Assembly (NCBI GenBank): GCA_049647245.1
Contig: JBARXH010000267.1
Location: 1-5,067, forward strand
DNA: 5,067 bases
Origin: Litorimonas sp049647245
GTDB taxonomy: Bacteria; Pseudomonadota; Alphaproteobacteria; Caulobacterales; Maricaulaceae
Direction: 5' to 3'
Made by a program: the position numbers and the translations under genes. The first letter of the stretch is position 1, and each line of letters starts with the position of its first letter. Below are positions 1 to 4,730 of the stretch, piece after piece. Below the pieces are notes generated by a model, which saw only the letters and a program-made list of their open reading frames with translations, was not told the origin of the DNA and did no database searches.

Positions 1-154
1 ATGTCAGGACGAGAAAGACCGATAGCGCGAGCGCCGGAACGGCCAGGTCTGGCGCGTAGCGTTCCCAGACTAGGCGCAGCCGCGAAAGCGCCGCCAGTCG
101 GCGCAGGCGCGCGGGCAGGACGCGGTTCGGATCGGATGACGCGGCGGATGTCAC
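1..154 (-). CDS. N-terminus of a TIGR02302/DUF4175-like membrane protein (runs off left edge)
   Basis: I translated this by hand from a GTG start (CAC at 152-154 on the plus strand). Fifty-one codons are visible before the window ends. The peptide begins VTSAASSDPN, continues through a basic stretch rich in Arg and Leu (residues 11-28, with VWERY at 29-33), and enters a hydrophobic segment at about residues 37-51 (LAVPALALSVFLVLT) that looks like a first transmembrane helix. An Arg-rich leader, a W-E-R motif and then a membrane helix resemble the start of the large alphaproteobacterial TIGR02302 (DUF4175) proteins, usually over 800 residues and of unknown function. A good Shine-Dalgarno match, AGGCGA (161-166), sits six bases before the GTG. 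It is the first start codon after the in-frame stop at 197-199. It lies 89 bp downstream of the methyltransferase gene on the same strand. The coding call is fairly firm; the family name rests on recalled resemblance of a short fragment. Confidence 0.68.
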   Translation of the reverse strand, partial: MTSAASSDPNRVLPARLRRLAALSRLRLVWERYAPDLAVPALALSVFLVLT

Positions 155-160
155 GGGGAG

Positions 161-166
161 TCGCCT
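161..166 (-). promoter_or_regulatory. Ribosome binding site of the TIGR02302-like gene
   Basis: AGGCGA on the minus strand, six bases before a GTG start. It decides this start, because no ATG, GTG or TTG lies in frame between it and the upstream stop. The unrecognised gene at 4158-4613 uses the same hexamer at the same spacing. Confidence 0.55.
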
Positions 167-243
167 AGCGCAGAGCCGCGCGGGATGTCGCCTGAATTAT
201 CAGTTACCGATGCCGCAGCGCGGGCAGGGTGGGTGGCTGGCCT

Positions 244-1272
244 CTACCGCCGTCTGCGTCCGCCGCTCCGACCGCTGCCGCGGCGGCCCGTCGTGCCCGC
301 TTCCAGAGGCGGATTGACCAGAGCGCCGAGGGCCTCCTCCAGGCTTTCTCGCGTGGGGCGCGGACCTGGTGCGTTGCGGGCCACAGAGTCGTCGATGGAC
401 TTTCGCATGGCGGCCACGTGCTCGGGCGCGTTCCCGCAGCATCCGCCAATGATGCGCACGCCCGCATCGGCGGCCAGCTGAGCATAGTCGTACATCAGCT
501 CGGGCGTCCCGCTATAGACGGTCTCCTTGCCCATGACGTGCGGGATGCCGCAATTGGCCTTGCCGATGACGACCGCGTCCGGATCGGCTGCCGTCATGTC
601 GAGCGCCCCCAGCAGCAGGTCCGACGCGCCGACCCCGCAATTCGATCCCACGGCGAGCGGCGGTTCGGTCAGGTCGCGGGCGATGTTGTGGATCTGCCCC
701 GGCGCGATGCCCATCATGGTCTTGCCGGCCGTGTCGAAGCTCGCCGTATAGCAGTAGGGCATGCCGCAATCGATGGCCGCCTGCGCAGCGGCCTGGATCT
801 CCTCGGCGGCGCTCATGGTTTCGATCCAGATCACGTCCGCCCCGCCGTCGCGCAGGCCTTCGATCTGGGTGGTGAAGGCGGCGACCGCGCTCTCCATGGT
901 CATCTCGCCCATCGGCTCGAACAGCTCGCCTGTCGGACCGACGGAGCCAGCCACCACGACGGGGCGTTCCGCCGCTTCGGCGACGCGGCCCGCAATCTCC
1001 GCGCCTGCCTTGTTGATGGCATAGGTGTCGTCCTGCGCGTCGTGCAGCTTCAGCCGCGGGGCGTTAGCACCGAACGTGTTGGTCAGGATGATGTCCGACC
1101 CGGCCTCCACGAACTGGCGATGCAGCGTCTCCGGCTTGGACGGCTCCGTCTGGTTCCAGATGTCCGGCGGAAAGCCCGGCTCCAGCCCCATATGCATGAA
1201 GTTCGTTCCCGTCGCGCCATCGGCGAGCAGGAGCGGCTTCTCCTGCAGAAGGTCATATAAAGAAATTCGCAT
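244..1272 (-). CDS. bmt: Homocysteine S-methyltransferase (betaine--homocysteine methyltransferase, Bmt type)
   Basis: A 342-residue cytosolic enzyme of the zinc-dependent homocysteine S-methyltransferase family (TIM barrel), which moves a methyl group to homocysteine to make methionine. Family motifs are in order: DGATGT (18-23), TNTFG (64-68), GSVGPTGE (109-116), SNCGVG (210-215) and IGGCCG (275-280). Cys212, Cys278 and Cys279 are the expected zinc ligands. The protein resembles Rhodobacterales proteins annotated as betaine--homocysteine methyltransferase, including the basic C-terminal tail (residues 330-342, seven Arg of thirteen). However, the 66-residue gap between zinc cysteines is nearer to MetH (63 in E. 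coli) than to human BHMT (82). The donor could therefore be betaine, another methyl compound, or methylcobalamin if this is the homocysteine half of a split MetH. No cobalamin-domain gene is next to it here. The ATG at 1270-1272 is preceded by GGGG, a poor ribosome site, inside an inverted repeat. The family is secure; the donor is inferred. Confidence 0.88.
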   Translation of the reverse strand: MRISLYDLLQEKPLLLADGATGTNFMHMGLEPGFPPDIWNQTEPSKPETLHRQFVEAGSDIILTNTFGANAPRLKLHDAQDDTYAINKAGAEIAGRVAEAAERPVVVAGSVGPTGELFEPMGEMTMESAVAAFTTQIEGLRDGGADVIWIETMSAAEEIQAAAQAAIDCGMPYCYTASFDTAGKTMMGIAPGQIHNIARDLTEPPLAVGSNCGVGASDLLLGALDMTAADPDAVVIGKANCGIPHVMGKETVYSGTPELMYDYAQLAADAGVRIIGGCCGNAPEHVAAMRKSIDDSVARNAPGPRPTRESLEEALGALVNPPLEAGTTGRRGSGRSGGRRRR

Positions 1273-1277
1273 ATGTG

Positions 1278-1290
1278 CCCCATGATGGGG
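1278..1290. repeat. 13-bp perfect inverted repeat upstream of the bmt start
   Basis: CCCCATGATGGGG: two six-base arms around one central base, beginning five bases before the methyltransferase ATG. In the mRNA it could form a small CCCC/GGGG stem with a five-base loop that hides the only purine-rich stretch (GGGG) available as a ribosome site. As DNA it could be an operator. Arms this short arise by chance about once per few kilobases, so only the position is suggestive. Confidence 0.35.
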
Positions 1291-1301
1291 TCGGGCGGGG
1301 A

Positions 1302-1307
1302 TGTCAA
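1302..1307 (-). promoter_or_regulatory. Possible -35 element (TTGACA) upstream of bmt
   Basis: On the minus strand the bmt leader contains a perfect TTGACA, 29 bases before the ATG. Nothing like a good -10 follows: at a 17-base spacing the hexamer is CATGGG, and CATCAT is only 14 bases away. Any start would also fall nearly on the ATG. I record it because it is the only promoter-like hexamer in the 85-bp gap, but it may be chance. Confidence 0.2.
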
Positions 1308-1357
1308 AGGGGGATGTGAGGGGGTCGCCGCGCCTGGCCCATTAGCCCAACGGGTGC

Positions 1358-2344
1358 TCAATCCGTCGGCACGTCCGGCAGGTCGAGATTGGCGGGCTTG
1401 ATGACGTCCTCGCCGAGAAAGGCGAGATAGCGGCCCACCGTGTGGCCCTTGTCCTCCAGCGCATCCTGCAGAGAGCCTTCGCCGAGCAGGTGCGAGACAC
1501 CCACCGCCGCGAAGCCCGTGCCGGACCCGGCCATGAAGGTGTCGAGACGATCCGCCCAGCGTGCGTTGCGGTCGAGCAGCACGGCGGCCGCGTACCCTTC
1601 CGGCGCGGCCTCGAGCGGCGCGATGAGTGCGGCCTCCAAGGCCTCCACGTCGCCCACGGCCCAGCTGGCCGCCACGTCCGCCAGGGTCTGCCCGGTCGTA
1701 TCGAATCGCTCCATCGTGTCGGTGAGCAGTTCCAGCTGCGTGTCTCGGGGCAGGTCGGCCATCTGGTTGACCTGGGCTTCGGCCGTCTCGAGGAAGACGA
1801 GGTTCTTGCCCGACCGGCGCGCACGAGACTTCAGCGCCTCGTCCGCCGACAGGTCCGGCGACAGCCCGGCCGCGCTCGCCGCCGCCAGGGTCAGATATTC
1901 GCTCGCCAGCCAGGGCTGCATGGAATCCAGCGCCGCCAGTTCGAGCTGGCCGTTATTGGCGACCGCTTCCAGCAGCTTGCTCTGATAGCCGTCGAGGAAT
2001 TCCGTCAGGCGTCGGCCGTCCCGGCGCAGCCCGCGCTGCGTGGCGAGTGCCTGGGCGCGAAGCCCTTCGGGTCCGGAATGGTCGGCTTCGAAGAAGACGG
2101 TGCCGGCCTCGGCGAAGGTGTCGCGCATGTCGTCGCGCTGCCAGTCCAGGCCCGACGGCAGCAGGTGCACCGTGCCGTAGAGGTAGAGCGTGCTGTCCTC
2201 GTCCTGCACGCGCCAGATCGGCGGCCCGTCATTGCGCGCGCGCGCTTCCTCCACCTTGGCGATCGCCCCGTCCGTGACCGGCACGCGCTCGCAGGCGGCG
2301 AGCAACGCGGATGCGGCAAGGCAGGAAAGAGCGAAGCGGATCAT
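1358..2344 (-). CDS. TraB/GumN family lipoprotein
   Basis: A 328-residue protein with a lipoprotein signal peptide: basic start (MIR), a short hydrophobic core (residues 4-17) and lipobox LAAC, with Cys18 as the lipidation site. After an apparent linker (19-40) comes a TraB/GumN (PF01963) domain at about 43-305. The hallmarks are YLYGTVHLLP (54-63), containing the GTVH motif; FFEAD (84-88); RNARWADRL (259-267); and GVSHLLGEGSL (282-292), followed by GHTV (300-303). These His and Glu residues resemble the putative metal-binding or catalytic sites of this clan, some of which are metalloproteases. For bacterial lipoprotein members the reaction is not established. Asp/Glu at +2 usually retains lipoproteins at the inner membrane in enterobacteria. 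Glu19 is at +2 here, but that rule is uncertain in alphaproteobacteria. The ATG is 58 bp after dcd and only weakly supported by a ribosome site (TAGG about ten bases away). Length and start agree with the signal peptide. No defect seen. Confidence 0.87.
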   Translation of the reverse strand: MIRFALSCLAASALLAACERVPVTDGAIAKVEEARARNDGPPIWRVQDEDSTLYLYGTVHLLPSGLDWQRDDMRDTFAEAGTVFFEADHSGPEGLRAQALATQRGLRRDGRRLTEFLDGYQSKLLEAVANNGQLELAALDSMQPWLASEYLTLAAASAAGLSPDLSADEALKSRARRSGKNLVFLETAEAQVNQMADLPRDTQLELLTDTMERFDTTGQTLADVAASWAVGDVEALEAALIAPLEAAPEGYAAAVLLDRNARWADRLDTFMAGSGTGFAAVGVSHLLGEGSLQDALEDKGHTVGRYLAFLGEDVIKPANLDLPDVPTD

Positions 2345-2402
2345 GGCAGGGACCTAGGCGTGCGCCGGAGCGCTGGCAACGCACGGCATCAGGCGGAAGG
2401 CC

Positions 2403-3404
2403 TCAGGCGAAGTGCTTGGACAGGCGCAGGCCCTGGGCCTGGTATGAGCTGCCGTTCGCGCCGTAGAGGTCTTCGGGTGCCTCGGTAAGAGCTTCGAAGA
2501 CGAGGTGGGCGACGGGTTGGCCATGGGCGAGGAGGAAGGGCACGTCGCGGCCGCGGACCTCCAGCACGGCGCGACTGCCTGCCCCGCCGGCCTCGGCCAC
2601 GCCGAAGCCGGGATCGAAGAAGCCGGCATAATGCGCGCGGAATTCGCCGATCTCCGTGTCGATGGGCGCCATCTCGGCGGCCTGGTCGACGGGAATCTCG
2701 ACGGACTCGCGGCTGGCGAGGATGTAGAACTCCTCGGGTTCGAGGATCAGCCCCCCGCCCGTCAGGCGGACCGGTTCCCAATAGTCGAGCGCGGCATGCG
2801 CGCCCACGCCGCGCAGATCCACAAGCCCCGAATGGCGGCGGGCACGGTAGCCGACGATCTCGGCGTCGGGCGACAGATCGAGCGACACGGTCTGGCGGCG
2901 CAAGGGCGCGGGCTCGCCCCGGCGGAAGCGCATCTGCGACAGCCGGTCCCCGGTCCGCACCAGTACCGGAAAGGTCCGGGGCGCGACTTCCAGCCAGAGC
3001 GATCCCGAATAGCCGGCTGGCAGGGCGTCGAACCGTGCCGACGCCTCGCCGATCAGACGGGCGAACACATCGAGGCGGCCTGTCGAGCTTTTCGGATTGG
3101 CCAGCGCGGAGATGTCCCCGGGCAAGTCGAGGCTCTCGCGCAGCTCGATCAGGTAGATGCAGCCCGTCTCCAGCACCGCGCCCGCGTCGAGGTCGATCTC
3201 GTGCAGGTGGAGCGCCTCCACACCGTCCGCCACGCGCCCGCCCTTGCCGGGCAGGAAGGACGCGCGCATCCGGAAGGCCCGGCGACCGAGCGTCAGGTCG
3301 AGGGAGGCGGGTTGCAGCGTCGTCGGCAGATCGGCCATGGGCGCGCCGACGCGCACCTGGCCGCGATCGATCAGCGCGGCGATCTGCTGGGAGGGCAGGA
3401 TCAT
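2403..3404 (-). CDS. dcd: 2'-deoxycytidine 5'-triphosphate deaminase, two-domain alphaproteobacterial form
   Basis: A 333-residue cytosolic enzyme predicted to deaminate dCTP to dUTP, feeding dUTPase and thymidylate synthesis. It matches the alphaproteobacterial DCD family (PF06559), roughly twice the length of E. coli Dcd (193 residues). The N-terminal half has QPASLDLTLG (31-40), NPKSSTGRLDVF (103-114) and GSLWLEV (134-140); Glu139 lines up with the catalytic Glu138 of E. coli Dcd. The C-terminal half repeats the fold: RESVEIP (232-238), GFFDPGFG (261-268) and AVLEVRGRDVPF (279-290), with Glu282 in the equivalent place, ending in a conserved-looking QGLRLSKHF (324-332). The start is ATG at 3402-3404. 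The reading frame stays open far upstream, but I found no ATG, GTG or TTG in it, and ILPSQQI directly after Met fits how family members begin. There is no clear Shine-Dalgarno site. It is divergent from apaG and first of the minus-strand run. Confidence 0.88.
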   Translation of the reverse strand: MILPSQQIAALIDRGQVRVGAPMADLPTTLQPASLDLTLGRRAFRMRASFLPGKGGRVADGVEALHLHEIDLDAGAVLETGCIYLIELRESLDLPGDISALANPKSSTGRLDVFARLIGEASARFDALPAGYSGSLWLEVAPRTFPVLVRTGDRLSQMRFRRGEPAPLRRQTVSLDLSPDAEIVGYRARRHSGLVDLRGVGAHAALDYWEPVRLTGGGLILEPEEFYILASRESVEIPVDQAAEMAPIDTEIGEFRAHYAGFFDPGFGVAEAGGAGSRAVLEVRGRDVPFLLAHGQPVAHLVFEALTEAPEDLYGANGSSYQAQGLRLSKHFA

Positions 3405-3512
3405 TCCGCAGCCGTAAGGGCCGCGCGGCGGCGGCTCAAGAGGCGCTGGGCGCTCTCGCGTGGATGGAATCCGGTCCCGAAGGCCGCCGTTTTCTTGCCT
3501 GATGTTGTCATC

Positions 3513-3538
3513 TTCGCGTGTCGGGCGACCACTGCGAA
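3513..3538. repeat. Imperfect 26-bp inverted repeat in the dcd/apaG spacer
   Basis: The arms are TTCGCGTGTCG and, read on the other strand, TTCGCAGTGGTCG. They pair over about eleven positions with two single-base bulges and a GG centre. It could be an operator for either divergent gene or a hairpin in an untranslated leader. It is not a classical terminator: AAAA follows on the plus strand, and no T tract follows on either strand in the right place. Confidence 0.35.
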
Positions 3539-3651
3539 AACATGCGGACGGCCCGTCTAAACGTCTTGCCAGCCGTAATCCTTCGTGAAAACTTGTCGCA
3601 GTCTGCCGGAGAGCTGCCCCGACAGGGACGGATCATCATGCGGCCGGCATG

Positions 3652-3660
3652 GGAGAGGGG
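3652..3660 (+). promoter_or_regulatory. Ribosome binding site of apaG
   Basis: GGAGAGGGG ends four bases before ATG 3665; its GGAG core is nine bases away. This favours 3665 over the in-frame upstream ATGs at 3518, 3542 and 3638, of which 3638 has only a distant AGGG. Confidence 0.65.
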
Positions 3661-3664
3661 ACGA

Positions 3665-4120
3665 ATGAGCGATCAGACGGATCAGGACAGGCTCGAAGCC
3701 GCCGACATCCCCGCAGGTCTTCCCGGCCTGTTCGAGCAGCGCACGCGCGACGTGATCGTTCGCGTCGAACCCGAATATCTCGCCGAGCAGAGCAGCCCGT
3801 CCGATGGGCGCTTCATCTGGGCCTACACGGTCGAGATCGACAATCAGTCGGCCGACGATCTGCGCGTCACGGGCCGGTACTGGCACATCGCGGACAGCCG
3901 CGGCCAGGTGCAGGAGGTGCGCGGCTCCGGCGTGGTCGGCGAAAAGCCGGTCGTGCGTGCGGGCGAGCAGTTCCGCTATACGTCCGGCGCACCGCTCTCC
4001 GCCCCGTCCGGCATGATGAGCGGATCCTACCGGGTCGAACCCGAATCGGGCGACCCGTACGATATCGACATTCCCGTCTTCGTGCTCGACAGCCCGTTCG
4101 AAGGCACGATGTTCAACTAG
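3665..4120 (+). CDS. apaG: ApaG domain protein
   Basis: A 151-residue cytosolic protein of the ApaG/DUF525 family, an immunoglobulin-like beta sandwich. ApaG is often annotated as a Co2+/Mg2+ efflux protein from an old Salmonella phenotype, but it is soluble and its biochemical role is unsettled; eukaryotic relatives are F-box-associated domains. It follows the E. coli protein closely: VRVEPEYLAEQSSP (32-45), AYTVEIDN (53-60), GRYWHIAD (70-77), RGSGVVGEKPVV (86-97) with the family's GxGxxG pattern at Gly87/89/92, FRYTSGAPL (103-111) and DIDIPVFVLDSPF (133-145). The first 25 or so residues (acidic, polar) are an extension over E. coli ApaG (125 residues); similar extensions occur in relatives as I recall. 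The start at 3665 is set by a strong ribosome site. It is convergent with the next gene (37 bp between stops) and divergent from dcd. Confidence 0.93.
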   Translation: MSDQTDQDRLEAADIPAGLPGLFEQRTRDVIVRVEPEYLAEQSSPSDGRFIWAYTVEIDNQSADDLRVTGRYWHIADSRGQVQEVRGSGVVGEKPVVRAGEQFRYTSGAPLSAPSGMMSGSYRVEPESGDPYDIDIPVFVLDSPFEGTMFN

Positions 4121-4157
4121 GGGCTTTCCCGGTTTCCACGGGTCCCGCGTTCAAGGG

Positions 4158-4613
4158 CTAGTGGATATCCTCGATGCTGAATGACGGCTTCGCGGAGATG
4201 GACACCACGATCCGGTCACCCCGCTCCAGGCCGTTGCAGGACGGGTCGGGTCCCAGCACCGTTTCCACCCTCAGATAGGGCGCATCGCGCAGGTCTTTGG
4301 ATCGGACGCGGTCCCGCACGTCTCCGCGGCGCCGGGTTCTGTCCACCGTCCAGTCGGGACGCACCAGCTCTGCGGGCGGACGGCTGCTCTGGCCGGCATG
4401 GATCTGGACGGCGGGTCCTGCATCATAGGCCAGCAGCAGCTCGCATTGCCTTGACCTTGCGCCCGGGTTGACAGGATCGACGGCCAGCACTTCCGCACCG
4501 ACCCGGACAGGCGTTCCGGACAGGCGCGCCAGCAGGAACAACAGCCAGGCCAGGCCGACCAGGCTGGCAAGCAGCCAGACGGCCCTGTTCCTGACGTCGT
4601 TCGGGACTGCCAT
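4158..4613 (-). CDS. Hypothetical protein with one N-terminal membrane anchor
   Basis: I do not recognise this 151-residue protein. It starts with a short tail containing Arg8 and Arg10, then a strongly hydrophobic helix at about residues 11-29 (AVWLLASLVGLAWLLFLLA). This suggests an inner-membrane anchor with the remaining ~120 residues outside the cytoplasm. That part looks beta-rich at both ends (EVLAVDP 41-47, CELLLAYD 57-64, RVETVLG 115-121, DRIVVSIS 133-140) around a very basic middle (DRTRRRGDVRDRVRSK, 91-106). It has two cysteines, Cys57 and Cys126, which could form a disulfide if periplasmic. Support for coding: an ATG with AGGCGA six bases upstream, sensible hydrophobicity layout, and a full-length frame between two confident genes. 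Rival frames are shorter and Arg/Pro/Ala-rich. It is divergent from rlmN (117 bp) and convergent with apaG. Confidence 0.7.
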   Translation of the reverse strand: MAVPNDVRNRAVWLLASLVGLAWLLFLLARLSGTPVRVGAEVLAVDPVNPGARSRQCELLLAYDAGPAVQIHAGQSSRPPAELVRPDWTVDRTRRRGDVRDRVRSKDLRDAPYLRVETVLGPDPSCNGLERGDRIVVSISAKPSFSIEDIH

Positions 4614-4619
4614 CGTCGT

Positions 4620-4625
4620 TCGCCT
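4620..4625 (-). promoter_or_regulatory. Ribosome binding site of the hypothetical membrane protein
   Basis: AGGCGA on the minus strand, six bases before the ATG at 4611-4613. It supports both the start and the reality of this otherwise unrecognised gene. Confidence 0.5.
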
Positions 4626-4672
4626 GCCTGGTTGCAGAGGGTGCGGGTGCGTTTAGCCTCCGTTTGAGAAGG

Positions 4673-4689
4673 TTGCGGGTGTCACGCAA
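4673..4689. repeat. Inverted repeat TTGCG-N7-CGCAA in the rlmN upstream region
   Basis: Two five-base arms, TTGCG and CGCAA, separated by seven bases, lie about midway between the divergent hypothetical gene and rlmN. It could be a small operator or a weak hairpin; the arms are short enough for chance. No convincing promoter hexamer pair accompanies it. The nearest -10-like string is TATAT at 4716-4720, too close to the rlmN ribosome site to be a comfortable fit. Confidence 0.22.
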
Positions 4690-4720
4690 GTCTCGCTTCC
4701 CCGACGGTCTTGCCCTATAT

Positions 4721-4725
4721 GGGAG
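4721..4725 (+). promoter_or_regulatory. Ribosome binding site of rlmN
   Basis: GGGAG, five bases before ATG 4731. It decides between this start and the in-frame ATG at 4719, whose own G is the first base of this motif. Confidence 0.65.
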
Positions 4726-4730
4726 CGATC

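Larger units (their letters stand above)
3405..3664. other. 260-bp divergent intergenic region between dcd and apaG
   Basis: No credible gene found. The plus-strand frame of apaG stays open back to an ATG at 3518, but the extra residues do not resemble ApaG. The minus-strand frame of dcd is open but has no start codon. Promoters for both genes should lie here, yet I could not point to a convincing -35/-10 pair on either strand. The base composition is slightly richer in A and T around 3490-3600. The region contains an imperfect hairpin at 3513-3538, preceded by a smaller repeat GATG-TTGT-CATC (3501-3512). Confidence 0.6.

Noticed and set aside
200..442. Minus-strand frame ending in CPRCGIGN, which looks like a zinc-ribbon end
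   Set aside because: It is out of frame with the methyltransferase, overlaps its 3' end, and has only one CxxC pair.
229..1260. Long plus-strand open frame (343 codons) opposite the methyltransferase
   Set aside because: It is the antisense shadow of a clear enzyme gene. The peptide is Arg/Gly/His-rich without any recognisable motif; such frames are common in GC-rich DNA.
1273..1357. SAM-II, SAH or similar riboswitch before the methionine gene
   Set aside because: I looked because such switches precede methionine genes in alphaproteobacteria, but the 85-base gap shows none of the conserved segments I know. A covariance-model search would settle it.
1343..1361. Small stem around the TraB/GumN stop codon (AGC-CC/GG-GCT with one bulge)
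   Set aside because: Only about five pairs and no T run; not enough for a terminator.
2360..2384. Hairpin GTGCG...CGCAC in the 58-bp gap between dcd and the TraB/GumN gene
   Set aside because: Five-base stem with an imperfect interior and no T tract, so it is not supportable as a terminator; GC-rich spacers often fold this way.
1442..2488. Long plus-strand open frame (348 codons) opposite the TraB/GumN gene
   Set aside because: Antisense shadow, crossing a gene boundary, with Arg/Gln/Gly-rich composition and no domain.
2505..3560. Long plus-strand open frame (351 codons) opposite dcd
   Set aside because: Antisense to a well-supported enzyme; no family motifs and no ribosome site that I could identify.
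3518..3664. N-terminal extension of ApaG from ATG 3518 (49 extra residues)
   Set aside because: The extra residues do not resemble ApaG, whereas ATG 3665 has a strong ribosome site and gives a length near the family norm.
3557..3886. Minus-strand 109-codon frame ending in the dcd/apaG spacer
   Set aside because: Most of it is antisense to apaG, and I recognise no domain in it; the reasonable-looking last 26 residues are probably chance.
4121..4157. Possible bidirectional terminator between the convergent apaG and orphan genes (CCCG 4128-4131 / CGGG 4139-4142)
   Set aside because: A four-base stem with a seven-base loop and no T tract on either side is too weak to call.
4716..4721. TATATG as a -10 element for rlmN
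   Set aside because: No -35 match at 15-19 bases upstream, and a start there would remove part of the rlmN ribosome site.
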